64,000 nucleotides of DNA, from assembly GCA_964637165.1 (NCBI GenBank), contig CAZWVI010000004.1, positions 1 to 64,000 on the forward strand. Reading direction: 5' to 3'. The translations under genes were made by a program, and so were the position numbers. The notes under the pieces were generated by a model. It was not told the origin of the DNA. It saw only the letters and a program-made list of their open reading frames with translations, and did not search any database. Below, piece by piece: positions 46,980 to 55,727 of this stretch (position 1 is its first letter; each line of letters begins with the position of its first letter). The DNA comes from CAZWVI01 sp964637165 (GTDB lineage: Bacteria > Planctomycetota > UBA1135).

Positions 46980-48951
46980 CCGCCCGCCACTCGCGTGCGA
47001 CTGCGGCTGGCAACGATTCAAGCCAAGCTTCGCTCGGTGGATTCGCGCGCGAATGCTTAAACAACCAATTGCGGTCTTGCTTACGGATTAAGCGCAAGAC
47101 CTCAACGCGCAACATTTCGTAACGCTTATCGTCCTCGGCAATCTCTAATAACTTTTGTAAATCAAGTTGGCCATGCGCCTGTTCACTCAATTTACGCACG
47201 GCCAAAACTTGGTCGCGCACACTGTTGCTGTCAAGTAAACGTGCCATGGTTTTTTCCAGCGGCTCAAGTACCTCGATGCGCGCAGGAATAAATGCTTCGG
47301 GGTCGAAACTGAGCCAATCAACCGCTTGCTGTTCAGCAAGACTAAAACTTTGTTGCCGCCTGGACACCCAAACTCGTTGTTGCTTTATTTGACCGCCCAC
47401 CAACTTATAACGGATGTCCAAGGGAAACTTAAATGCCCATACAGAACTACGACTTAAACTATCTGGATCACTTTTCGGATTTTGGGCGACTTGCACTTGA
47501 GTCACATCAATCTTCAACTCACCACGACTTTGACTCCACTCAAGTTTGAGCTCTGGGTAGCCAACTGAATAAACCCACTGGCGGAAAAAACTTTCCAAGC
47601 CTTCGCAATCCACGTCAGAAAATGCGCGCTTCAAATCGTCACTATTAACTGCCGAAAAATAATTGTCATTTAAGTAGCGAGTGATCGCAGCTTTAAAAGT
47701 TTTCTCACCATACCAGCCGCGCAACAAATGTAAACGCGATGCGCCGCCGGGATAAATTGTTCCGTCAAAAAATAAATCCATTGGTTCTTTATAACTATGT
47801 TTAACCAAAGCCCGCAGTTTGGGGCCGCGACAGGCGTTCAAGTAGCCGTCCAATGTTTGCCCATAGTGATACAAAAAATCATCTTGGCCAAAACGCGCTT
47901 CACGATAAAGGGCGGTGAAGTAGGTCGCAAACCCTTCATTCAACCAAGCGTGGGGCCATTCCTCGCAGGTAACAATGTCACCAAACCATTGATGCGCCAA
48001 CTCATGAACGACTGTTGGCCAGGCGGGACGTTGCGTTTGGTCGGCAATAATTAAGGAGCGATTCATCGTCGTGGCGCTAGCATTTTCCATTGCTCCATAT
48101 GGAAAGCCGCGAACGGCCGCTTGGGAGTACTTGGAAAATGGATACTTAACTTGCGTATAGGCCTCCATGAAATCAATCGCATCAGCGGTCCTGGACAAGG
48201 CCACCTGAGCTTGATCTGCATCACCAGCTTCGACAACAAAATAAATTTCCGAACTATCTAAACTGCGACTTGCATGTGGCGAAGTTATTTTCACAAATTC
48301 ACCGGCCACAAAACTAAACAGATACGGTGGCACTTCATCAAGCATTTGCCACTTAACCAACTTGCGGTTTCGGTCGATTAAACGCTCTTCAATTAAATCT
48401 CCGCCGGATACTGATTCCCAGTGCGGTGGAATAATCGCGCTAACACTATAGGTCGCGCGGTCGCTCGGCTGGTCGTTACAAGGAATCCAATAACGCGCAT
48501 CATTACATTCACCTTGAGTGAACACATGCTTAGCGGGAATGTCATCGGCAAAATTCGCATAAAATCCCCGACCTGGCTCAATCGAATACTTAACCGCAAC
48601 CCAGCCTTTACGCCCTTGTTTTAGCGGCGTGGACATATATAAAGTCAGTTCTCCATCATCAATGTCCCAACTACTTATTGGAAATGAAGTCTGCACCGCT
48701 AAGACCGATGTTTCCGCATCCAAAACTAAATGTTCCACTGCTTGAGTTACCTCAAACGTCATTTTAGATTGCCCTAACAACTGCCCCGTGTGCGGGTTAA
48801 TTTGCAGCATCACTTCATAATCCAAAGCGTCGTAATGCCGATTGGGAATCCCATGCAGTCGCGCGCGCGATTCATTGTCCAACACTGCCGATTGGCAGGC
48901 CGACAAACTTAAAAAGCAGATTAGGAGGGGATGTTTTAGGGGCGGGAACAC
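46963..48951 (-). CDS. M1-family aminopeptidase lipoprotein
   Basis: 662 residues. Lipoprotein-type signal (LLICFLSLSAC). Gluzincin aminopeptidase: the exopeptidase motif GAMEN at 286-290, zinc site HELAH at 316-320 and third ligand E339 in WLNEG. N-terminal beta-saddle domain (about 40-220) and a short helical C-terminal domain. It removes N-terminal residues from peptides, probably in the periplasm or on the outer membrane. Nine bases downstream of the GHMP-kinase-like gene. Confidence 0.92.
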   Translation of the reverse strand: MFPPLKHPLLICFLSLSACQSAVLDNESRARLHGIPNRHYDALDYEVMLQINPHTGQLLGQSKMTFEVTQAVEHLVLDAETSVLAVQTSFPISSWDIDDGELTLYMSTPLKQGRKGWVAVKYSIEPGRGFYANFADDIPAKHVFTQGECNDARYWIPCNDQPSDRATYSVSAIIPPHWESVSGGDLIEERLIDRNRKLVKWQMLDEVPPYLFSFVAGEFVKITSPHASRSLDSSEIYFVVEAGDADQAQVALSRTADAIDFMEAYTQVKYPFSKYSQAAVRGFPYGAMENASATTMNRSLIIADQTQRPAWPTVVHELAHQWFGDIVTCEEWPHAWLNEGFATYFTALYREARFGQDDFLYHYGQTLDGYLNACRGPKLRALVKHSYKEPMDLFFDGTIYPGGASRLHLLRGWYGEKTFKAAITRYLNDNYFSAVNSDDLKRAFSDVDCEGLESFFRQWVYSVGYPELKLEWSQSRGELKIDVTQVQVAQNPKSDPDSLSRSSVWAFKFPLDIRYKLVGGQIKQQRVWVSRRQQSFSLAEQQAVDWLSFDPEAFIPARIEVLEPLEKTMARLLDSNSVRDQVLAVRKLSEQAHGQLDLQKLLEIAEDDKRYEMLRVEVLRLIRKQDRNWLFKHSRANPPSEAWLESLPAAVAREWRAAIVHS

Positions 48952-48960
48952 CGCACCAGT

Positions 48961-50454
48961 TTACTGCTTAACTGCTGATGCCGCCTTGACCTCGCCTTTT
49001 TCTTTCTCAGCTTCGTCGCGAGGGTGAACAACACCTTCCCACCAGCTCATCAGAACTCCGCCGTCATCACTTCCAACAACGACCAAGCCGTCGCCGCAAT
49101 CATCTCGGCCTTCACAGAAATCGATCGCCAATTCACGTAAGTCATTACGCGCATTTTGGTGAACTGCTGCAGCCAATACCGATGTGCCACCATTTAAGGT
49201 AATGCGTGCGCCAAACATTCCGCCCTTGCGGCCGGCATCTTTAAAACGCTTCACAAATTCGTCGGCAACCGGATGGGTAATCTTGCACTTCTCCATCAGA
49301 GAACGCTGGCCACCATTTAAGCAGCGACCCATTTCAGCTAAGTAGGCTTCGCGCATGGTGCGGCCGTACTCGCTCATATTAGAAACGAGTTGCCGCGAGC
49401 GATCGCTTTCGCGGCACTCGTGTTCAGCCGATGCGCGCAAGCGGTAAGCTTTCTTTGGATCAATGTGTTCGACTAAATGCTTGTAGTCGCCACGCTTACC
49501 GAAAGCTTCAATCCAATCTTTACCCTTTTGGCTTGGCGGGACGTGGTCACGCATACCGCCTTCAAAATCCTCAGCGGTAATTTGACCCCAAGAACCAAAC
49601 TCTTGTTCCTTGGCGGCCTTCATCGCATCGTTTAAGTGAGCGAGCGCCATTCGCGCAGTAATCGCTGGTTGAGCGCGCTCTTCGGGAGTTTTCAAATCGC
49701 CGTATCCAAGTTCAATTGCAGCAATTGAGCATTGCTGTGGAATTGGGATCCATTGCATGGTCAAATCAGCACCATGCTCAATGTAAAGTGCACAGTCGGC
49801 GCGACCAAGCGCACTGGTTAAGCAATCGGTTAGTGGCACGTCCTCATCAAGGACTTCCTTGTAACCCATATTGATTGCTTTTGAAACCAACACTCCATCG
49901 ACGCGCTTTTTCGCAAGCCCAGTCGAACCTTTGAGCGCAAGCCCAAGCGAAACGCCAAAGGCGGCGCGCTCGCCGAAGCCAAGTCCCTCTGGGACGCGGC
50001 TCCAAATTACAATATCAAAGCCCACTTTAGGGGTGTTCAGTTGGCGGGTGCGGCGCAGGCCAATCATGACCGCCAAAATACGCATCATCCACAAATCTTC
50101 AGGCTCTGAGAAGGTCTGACGCAAAACCGCCATACTGCGGGGCGGTCCTTTTTTGGTGTAAATATCTTCAATACACCCCTCCCAGATACGACTTCCACCC
50201 CAAGATTCTGGCAAAAGTACCCGAATTCTAATCTTGCGGTCCTCACGATTCTGAATCGCGGTGTAAACCGAGCGGGCCAGAGGCACCGTCATTGAGGCTG
50301 TGCCGGGCGCTTCCGAGCCAGTTCCGAGCACATCAAGACGTGCTGGGGCGCGCGTAAGCCACAGTGGTTTATCGAGTTGCAGCAATTCGCCATCCTCGCT
50401 AGCAAGCAAGGCGGCAAAAGGCAGGAAGGATGATGGGAGTGCGGCTTCAGACAC
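48961..50454 (-). CDS. GHMP-kinase-superfamily protein (galactokinase-like, divergent)
   Basis: 497 residues. GHMP pattern: substrate-side LTRAPARLDVLG (about 33-44), ATP-loop region VPEGLGFGERAAFG (about 168-181) where galactokinases have PxGxGLSSSA, DCLTSALGRADCALY resembling the catalytic-Asp segment GxMDQ..S, ECRESDRSRQ, and motif 3 FGARITLNGGTSVLAA. The serines of motif 2 are replaced by a Gly-Phe-Gly-Glu-Arg run, so phosphate binding may be altered. It may phosphorylate a sugar at C1, but catalytic competence is uncertain. Cytoplasmic; followed by the M1 aminopeptidase. Confidence 0.72.
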   Translation of the reverse strand: MSEAALPSSFLPFAALLASEDGELLQLDKPLWLTRAPARLDVLGTGSEAPGTASMTVPLARSVYTAIQNREDRKIRIRVLLPESWGGSRIWEGCIEDIYTKKGPPRSMAVLRQTFSEPEDLWMMRILAVMIGLRRTRQLNTPKVGFDIVIWSRVPEGLGFGERAAFGVSLGLALKGSTGLAKKRVDGVLVSKAINMGYKEVLDEDVPLTDCLTSALGRADCALYIEHGADLTMQWIPIPQQCSIAAIELGYGDLKTPEERAQPAITARMALAHLNDAMKAAKEQEFGSWGQITAEDFEGGMRDHVPPSQKGKDWIEAFGKRGDYKHLVEHIDPKKAYRLRASAEHECRESDRSRQLVSNMSEYGRTMREAYLAEMGRCLNGGQRSLMEKCKITHPVADEFVKRFKDAGRKGGMFGARITLNGGTSVLAAAVHQNARNDLRELAIDFCEGRDDCGDGLVVVGSDDGGVLMSWWEGVVHPRDEAEKEKGEVKAASAVKQ

Positions 50455-50597
50455 GAATCGGCCCGGATTCTACCCTATCCTAAATATTTTTGCAGTTTTC
50501 CCTTCTTTCTTAAAAAGCCCACTAAGCCAGCTATCTTGAGGTATCCTTGACTACTCAGGGAGCTAATACAACCTGCCGATTCCCTGAAATTTCCCCG

Positions 50598-51797
50598 ATG
50601 TTCCAAACAACCTCAAAAACTGTCCTCGCCTTGGGCCTTGCCGCCCTTCTACCCGCTTGCCTTGGTGTCTCAGCTGACACAACCAGTGCTGGTGCCAATA
50701 GTGGCAACAATGTTGGCCCCGGATTCGACGGAGTCGATTCGGCCTCAGCCATCTCCAACACGAAAGCACTTATTTCTTGGCCTGACGCAGTTGGCGCAAC
50801 TCAATCGTCCAGCGCTTCTATGAAGTACCGCGTTTACCGCTCGCTCGAACTTGATTTAGCCGGCGAACTACTAGGCGGTGGAGTATTCATTGGCGAGACC
50901 CCTCCCGGAGTTACCTCGCTAGTCGATACTGACCTTAATGCTTTCCAAACTGCTTACTATCGAGTTGAAGCAGTCGATACCGAAGGCCGTGTAACTTCAA
51001 ACAACAAAGTCACCAGCGCCCGCACTCCTTCTGAGTTCGCCGCCGGAGTTGCTAGCTACACCAATGACGTTGCCCCACTTTGGTTAACCGAAGACGTTCT
51101 CGCCAACGGCACTAACTGCTTAACTTGTCACTCAACAGGTGACGACTTGGATCTTTCAACTTACCAAGGACTAATGATTGGAACTGGAACACAACAAGAT
51201 CCAGACAGCTTCATTGTTCCTTACGATGGCGATGCAACTTGGGCAGAGTTCATCTTCCGTTTTGTAAACCAACCATTAGTGCACGGAAACTACTACGGAG
51301 TGGCCGGAAGCATTCAAGCAATGCGCCAACCATTAAGTGATTGGGTTGCTGAAGGTGCTATTGAAATCGATGATGAAACTCCACCAGTATTTGAGTTCAG
51401 CTTAATTCAAAACGCTGGAAAGTACTTTGGTGACTGGGTTGATCACGACACCATTGAAGTTACTTTCTTCCACGCTAGTGACCCTGAAAGTACTCCGCTT
51501 AGTGGCGATACTACTGGGCAACTGGAATACCACGTCTACGCAGGTAAAACATCTGGCACCATTGATTGGTTAAACCCTATTGCTACAACTAGCAGTAACA
51601 ACGCCCAAGTTAACAGCACCATGTCGGTTCAATTTGATTGGACAGAAGACCGCGCAGTAATTGTTGTGCGCGCGCTTGATGCTTCTGGACGTGCAGTCAT
51701 CGTTCCCGACCCAAGTGACCCAGGCTACCTAGAGGCACTGGCTCTTCGCTGGCGCAACATGAGCCTTAACGAAGAAGAAATTAAGCTTAAGCGCTAA
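50598..51797 (+). CDS. Lipoprotein with single haem c site
   Basis: 399 residues from the ATG at 50598, chosen because it starts a lipoprotein signal (LALGLAALLPAC); an in-frame TTG 51 bases upstream adds a polar stretch. A fibronectin-III-like domain (about 40-145: YRVYRSLELD, YYRVEAVDTEG) precedes a haem-binding site CLTCH (C174-H178), with a short cytochrome-like segment to about 245, then a second beta-rich domain. No clear Met axial ligand, though a RQPL.DWV.EGA segment like planctomycete cytochromes follows. Possibly a surface electron-transfer or structural protein. A strong terminator follows. Confidence 0.75.
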   Translation: MFQTTSKTVLALGLAALLPACLGVSADTTSAGANSGNNVGPGFDGVDSASAISNTKALISWPDAVGATQSSSASMKYRVYRSLELDLAGELLGGGVFIGETPPGVTSLVDTDLNAFQTAYYRVEAVDTEGRVTSNNKVTSARTPSEFAAGVASYTNDVAPLWLTEDVLANGTNCLTCHSTGDDLDLSTYQGLMIGTGTQQDPDSFIVPYDGDATWAEFIFRFVNQPLVHGNYYGVAGSIQAMRQPLSDWVAEGAIEIDDETPPVFEFSLIQNAGKYFGDWVDHDTIEVTFFHASDPESTPLSGDTTGQLEYHVYAGKTSGTIDWLNPIATTSSNNAQVNSTMSVQFDWTEDRAVIVVRALDASGRAVIVPDPSDPGYLEALALRWRNMSLNEEEIKLKR

Positions 51798-51816
51798 ACT
51801 CTGCCTAAGCTCATCA

Positions 51817-51850
51817 AAGGTGGTTCGGTTTTTCCGAACCACCTTTTTTT
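51817..51850 (+). terminator. Intrinsic terminator
   Basis: A 12-base-pair perfect hairpin AAGGTGGTTCGG-TTTTT-CCGAACCACCTT ends in a run of seven further T residues, 20 bases past the stop of the haem c lipoprotein gene. Its tail overlaps the stop of the convergent gene. Confidence 0.92.
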
Positions 51851-53159
51851 ATTCCTCCTCTTCTTCCTCGTAGTAACCCAAATCTGATAAGGCTTCAATT
51901 AAAGATGCGTCAGCATCGACCTTAACCTTTTCAACTGAGCGGAAACCTCGTTCTCTAAACTTGGCCAACTCTTCGCGTAAGAGTTTTACTATCACTGGCT
52001 TATCGGCAAGCAAGTTGTTGCGTTCCCCAATGTCGTCATGCAAATCAAAAAGTTGGTCACCGTCAGGGCCTTGAATTAATTTCCAACGACCCTTAACTGC
52101 CGACCACTTATGTTGGATTTTTGGAACAAGCTGAATGCGATGTGCAAAAATGGTGCGGTTCTGAAAACCCATCTCAGCATATGGTTGATCATTCATCAGG
52201 GACAACAAGCTTTGCCCGTCTAGTCCGGAGGGGACTTCGATGGCCGAGTCCGCCAGCAGCGTTGGCAACAAATCGACGATGCTTACGTTGGCCGCAATTG
52301 TGCGCGGCTTTTGCAACTTATTGATTGGGCGAATCATCATTAGCACGCGGTTTAATTCGGAGTGCAATTGAAACTCATGGCCTTCGCCACCATGGTCTCC
52401 GAACTCTTCGCCGTGGTCACTTAAAACCGCCAACGCACCGTTTTCATGCCAGCCGTACTTTTCTAGAATCGCCTGCAATTGCTGATCTAAGTAACTTATC
52501 TCACTATCGTAACGCGCGGCACTGTCAGCCATTTTTTGACTTTGCTTTTCATACCATGGCTCGCGTTTGTTGTAAGGTTTGTGCGGGTCCATGAAATGCA
52601 AATAAACAAAATTTGGACCATCAGAATCTAATTCCTCATCCCATTCAGCTAATTTTCCTGCGAGCTTTGCGGCTTCGTCTTTGCGAAACAAATGCCACTT
52701 ATCGAAGGCGCGATTGAATCCGATTTCCGGGCCGACATTTAAATTAGTCGCAATTCCAAAAGTTTTATAACCAGCGTTTTTAAAGTGTTCAGCAATCGTC
52801 TGCACTTCGTCTGGTAACTTATTCAACGGCAAGACCTCGGCATCGGTACCGCGTTGTTCGCGGCGCTTGAACGCCATAAAGCCTTCGATGATTCCATGGT
52901 CTGTTGGATAGAGTCCGGTAAAAACTGAAGCAACCGCTGGCGCAGTCCATGATGACGTGGAAAAGGCTCGGTCAAACACCGCGGAGTCTTTTGCCATCTT
53001 GGCAAGAAAGGGTGCGGTCTCAGTTGGATAGCCGTAAAAACCTAAATGGTCTGGACGCAAGGTGTCGATTATGACCACCACCACATCGGGGCGGTCATCT
53101 TGAGCGGGCAGTGTTGGTGAAGCAATCACCACCGCAAACATTATTAAGAATTTAAACAT
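51849..53159 (-). CDS. Secreted sulfatase-fold enzyme with Thr nucleophile position
   Basis: 436 residues with a signal peptide (MFKFLIMFAVVIASPTLPAQ) and no membrane bundle. Metal motif VVIIDTLRPDHLGFYGY, then SWTAPAVASVFTGLYP with Thr72 where the formylglycine Cys would be, FMDPHKPY and LSDHGEEFGDHG. It ends LGYYEEEEEE. Closest in style to the 37102-38994 protein. Not a classical sulfatase. Overlaps the end of ispG by eight bases and is probably cotranscribed with it, an odd pairing for a housekeeping gene. Confidence 0.87.
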   Translation of the reverse strand: MFKFLIMFAVVIASPTLPAQDDRPDVVVVIIDTLRPDHLGFYGYPTETAPFLAKMAKDSAVFDRAFSTSSWTAPAVASVFTGLYPTDHGIIEGFMAFKRREQRGTDAEVLPLNKLPDEVQTIAEHFKNAGYKTFGIATNLNVGPEIGFNRAFDKWHLFRKDEAAKLAGKLAEWDEELDSDGPNFVYLHFMDPHKPYNKREPWYEKQSQKMADSAARYDSEISYLDQQLQAILEKYGWHENGALAVLSDHGEEFGDHGGEGHEFQLHSELNRVLMMIRPINKLQKPRTIAANVSIVDLLPTLLADSAIEVPSGLDGQSLLSLMNDQPYAEMGFQNRTIFAHRIQLVPKIQHKWSAVKGRWKLIQGPDGDQLFDLHDDIGERNNLLADKPVIVKLLREELAKFRERGFRSVEKVKVDADASLIEALSDLGYYEEEEEE

Positions 53160-54234
53160 CTATTTCTTTGCTCCCACCTTCAGTTTTGAAGATGGCGATT
53201 TCTTCGAGAAGTGCATCGACCATCTGTTCTTCAGGAACTACGCGTACTTGCACTCCATTGCGGTATAAAATTCCTTTACCGCCACCGCCGGCAATTCCAA
53301 TGTCGGCTTCTTGGGCCTCGCCAGGACCATTCACCACGCAACCTAGCACGGCAATTTTTACTGGAATCTTTTCTCCGTCAAGGCGCGCCTCCAGCTCATC
53401 CATCAATTCATCGAGATCGATTTCAATGCGACCGCAAGTTGGACAGGCGATTAATTCGGGACTGGTCACCCTAGCACCGGTCGCTTTTAAAATGTCGAAG
53501 GCTACCGGAATTTCAACCGCGGGATCGCCGGTTAAAGAAACTCGAATAGTGTCGCCAATGCCATCGAGTAATAATGCGCCCAAGCCGGCGGCCGATTTCA
53601 ATGAGCCATAACCGGGACGGCCGGCTTCGGTAACTCCAAGGTGCAAAGGAATATCAGTTTGTTCGGCGAATATGCGATTAGCTTTTAAAACTGTTTGAGT
53701 GTCGGTTGACTTTAATGAAACTACGAAGTTACTAAAGCCCATGTCTTCGACGGTGGCACAATGACGCAGGGCTGATTCAACCATTGCTTCAGCGCAAGGA
53801 AACCCGTACTTCTCTAACAAATCTTTTTCGACAGAGCCGGAGTTAACTCCAATTCGCAACGCGACATTTGCTGCGCCAGCGGCTTTTACCACTTCACGGA
53901 CGCGATCGAGCGAACCGATGTTGCCGGGGTTTAAGCGAACCTTGTCAACGCCGGCATCAATTGAACGCAATGCCAAACGATGAGTGAAATGGATATCGGC
54001 AATTAATGGAACTGGACAATGCTTGCGAATTTCCGATAGAGCATCGGCGGCGGCGTCATTGTTGACCGTAACGCGAATCATTTCGCAACCAACCTCTAAC
54101 AAAGATTCAATTTGCGCAACTGTCGCCGCCACATCGTCGGTGCTTGACGAGGTCATTGATTGCACCCAAATCGGATGCGCGGAACCAAGTTCCAAATCTC
54201 CAATGCGAACTGTGCGGGTAGTGCGGCGTGCCAT
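53152..54234 (-). CDS. ispG: 4-hydroxy-3-methylbut-2-enyl diphosphate synthase
   Basis: 360 residues, the length of the standard bacterial enzyme without the plant-type insert. TIM-barrel part: RIGDLELGSAHPIWVQSMT, LIADIHFTHRLAL, KVRLNPGNIGS. [4Fe-4S] ligands C264 and C267 (CPTCGR) and C299 (VLGC), with E306 in NGPGEA as the fourth ligand typical of GcpE. It converts MEcPP to HMBPP in the cytoplasmic MEP isoprenoid pathway. Divergent from the radical SAM gene with 23 bases between starts. Confidence 0.96.
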   Translation of the reverse strand: MARRTTRTVRIGDLELGSAHPIWVQSMTSSSTDDVAATVAQIESLLEVGCEMIRVTVNNDAAADALSEIRKHCPVPLIADIHFTHRLALRSIDAGVDKVRLNPGNIGSLDRVREVVKAAGAANVALRIGVNSGSVEKDLLEKYGFPCAEAMVESALRHCATVEDMGFSNFVVSLKSTDTQTVLKANRIFAEQTDIPLHLGVTEAGRPGYGSLKSAAGLGALLLDGIGDTIRVSLTGDPAVEIPVAFDILKATGARVTSPELIACPTCGRIEIDLDELMDELEARLDGEKIPVKIAVLGCVVNGPGEAQEADIGIAGGGGKGILYRNGVQVRVVPEEQMVDALLEEIAIFKTEGGSKEIDV

Positions 54235-54257
54235 GAGTTCGCTATTCTATTAGGAAC

Positions 54258-55031
54258 ATGCCAATCCCCCTGCAAGACGGCTGGCTTTACGGCCCGATAA
54301 ATTCGCGCCGCTACGGCCGCAGCTTGGGTGTCAACCCACTGCCAATTGACCGCAAATTGTGTTCATTAGATTGCCTTTATTGTCAGTATGGGTTTACCAA
54401 AGCACAAGATGTCGCAGGGCGCGCCGAATTACCTTCCTTAGAAGATTTGCTTGATGCCTTTGAGCGCGAATTTGCACGCTTGGCAGGGGCCAACGATGTG
54501 CCCGACCGAATTACCGTAGCAGGAAATGGCGAACCAAGTTTGCATCCAGATTTCTTAGAGTTAGGCCGTGGGCTGGCGCGTGCGCGCGACCAGCATTTCC
54601 CCGGCGCCACCATCGGCTTGCTGTGTAACTCCATGCACTTAAATCGCGATGACGTTGTTACGGCGATAAATGAATGCTATGACGAACCGGCGATGAAATT
54701 GGAATGGGGAAGCGCCGAATGCTTTGCCGCAATGAACCAAGTTCCTGCTTCAGGTTTTGAGCGCGTCTTAAATGGCCTAAAGCGTATTGATCGATTTGTA
54801 GTTCAAGCATTGTTCATGCGTTCACCCAACGGCAACAATTCCACCACCGCGGAAATTAACGCGTGGCTTGAACAACTCGACAAATTACGCGAGCGAATTG
54901 TTCGAGTAGAGCTTTATTCGCTCGACCGACCACCAGCCGAAGCCGCCCAAGCAACTGGTCTCAGCACCGAGGAACTGGAAGCGATCGCCGATTCGGTGCG
55001 AGCGGCCGGATTCGACGTTGAAAATTACTAA
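54258..55031 (+). CDS. Radical SAM protein (COG0731-like)
   Basis: 257 residues. The radical SAM cluster motif CxxxCxxC is C35, C39 and C42 in CSLDCLYC, preceded by YGPINSRRYGRSLGVNPLP, the signature of the COG0731 group. TVAGNGEPSLHP follows as the SAM-binding GGEP-like motif. Reaction and substrate are unknown for this group. An AGGA about six bases upstream of the ATG is one of the few Shine-Dalgarno-like sites in the window. A REP-like hairpin follows the stop. Confidence 0.88.
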   Translation: MPIPLQDGWLYGPINSRRYGRSLGVNPLPIDRKLCSLDCLYCQYGFTKAQDVAGRAELPSLEDLLDAFEREFARLAGANDVPDRITVAGNGEPSLHPDFLELGRGLARARDQHFPGATIGLLCNSMHLNRDDVVTAINECYDEPAMKLEWGSAECFAAMNQVPASGFERVLNGLKRIDRFVVQALFMRSPNGNNSTTAEINAWLEQLDKLRERIVRVELYSLDRPPAEAAQATGLSTEELEAIADSVRAAGFDVENY

Positions 55032-55040
55032 TTGACGCTG

Positions 55041-55065
55041 GGACTCTGACCCCAAGTAATGGGTC
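55041..55065. repeat. REP-like hairpin repeat, copy B
   Basis: GGACTCTGACCCCAA followed by a GTAA spacer and TGGGTC; 21 of 25 positions match the reverse complement of 31-55. GACCC and GGGTC can pair. It lies between two convergent stops (radical SAM and thioesterase genes), where it might also slow transcription. Confidence 0.55.
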
Positions 55066-55082
55066 AAATACGCGGCCCAGTC

Positions 55083-55472
55083 TTAGCGAACCTTTACCGG
55101 GCGGCGGTTTTCGTCAATCGCCACGTAGACCACCTCGGCCTCGGTCACTCTTATTTCATCGCGAGTAGGGTCGGAGCGGCGCCGCACCATAACTTCAACT
55201 CTGGCGGTCACCGAAGTTGAGCCAACTCTTACCAAACTGGTGTAAAAGGACACCTGATCTCCGACAAATACCGGTTCGTGAAAAACCACCTTATCCATTG
55301 CTACCGTAACGTAACGATGAGCAGGGTTAATCTTGTGCGCTTCAACAACTGCCGCAAGGTCAATATGCGACAAAATAACTCCACCGAAAATTGTGCCGGC
55401 GGCGTTGGTGTCCTTGGGCATGAGGGTGGTGCGGATTGCCGGCTCGCGGGGGCATGAATCGTTCATTTGCAT
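55083..55472 (-). CDS. Acyl-CoA thioesterase (hotdog fold)
   Basis: 129 residues (127 from the ATG at 55466). Single hotdog domain of the YciA/BACH type: PKDTNAAGTIFGGVILSHIDLAA with the catalytic Asn/Asp region, VFHEPVFVGDQVSFYT, and VTEAEVVYVAIDE. It hydrolyses acyl-CoA thioesters in the cytoplasm; chain-length preference is not evident. Upstream on the opposite strand is the candidate structured RNA. Confidence 0.9.
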   Translation of the reverse strand: MQMNDSCPREPAIRTTLMPKDTNAAGTIFGGVILSHIDLAAVVEAHKINPAHRYVTVAMDKVVFHEPVFVGDQVSFYTSLVRVGSTSVTARVEVMVRRRSDPTRDEIRVTEAEVVYVAIDENRRPVKVR

Positions 55473-55509
55473 ATTCTAAAGCCGCTCATGGGCGCATTCG
55501 CTCAGGAAC

Positions 55510-55675
55510 GAGGCTTATTGGGCGAAATCGCACCCCAAAGGGCAACTTCGGTATTTGGGTCTTGGCACGCTAATTGCTACTAGTCAAGTGTTCAAACCCC
55601 GCAAGGGGTGTGGTCACAACCACAGCGAACCGAAAATACAGGGGGTGGCTCGGCAGATTCTGTCGGGCCATTTTT
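55510..55675 (+). ncRNA. Candidate structured RNA with terminator
   Basis: This 255-base gap has no supported protein gene but several strong hairpins on the plus strand: GCG-AAAT-CGC (55522-55531), CCCAAA pairing with TTTGGG (55534-55559), ACCCC-GCAA-GGGGT with a GNRA tetraloop (55596-55609), GTGGT-CACA-ACCAC (55610-55623), and a terminator-like hairpin ending in ATTTTT. No known family (tRNA, tmRNA, SRP, RNase P, 6S) was recognised. The 5' end is a guess. It could instead be a leader of the opposite-strand thioesterase. Confidence 0.33.
55647..55675 (+). terminator. Probable intrinsic terminator
   Basis: GGCTCGGCA-GATTC-TGTCGGGCC is a nine-base-pair stem with two G-T pairs, followed by ATTTTT. 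No plus-strand protein gene ends nearby (the closest stop is at 55031), which supports a short RNA gene just upstream. Confidence 0.6.
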
Positions 55676-55727
55676 CATTTCTGCACTTTGGTGTCACCGA
55701 TTTGTTGCGGACGAATTTTTATACTTT

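Noticed and set aside
55580..55625. tRNA-like segment (GTGTTCAAACCCC)
   Set aside because: The TTCAAAC loop is not flanked by pairing five-base arms and no acceptor, D or anticodon arms fit around it.
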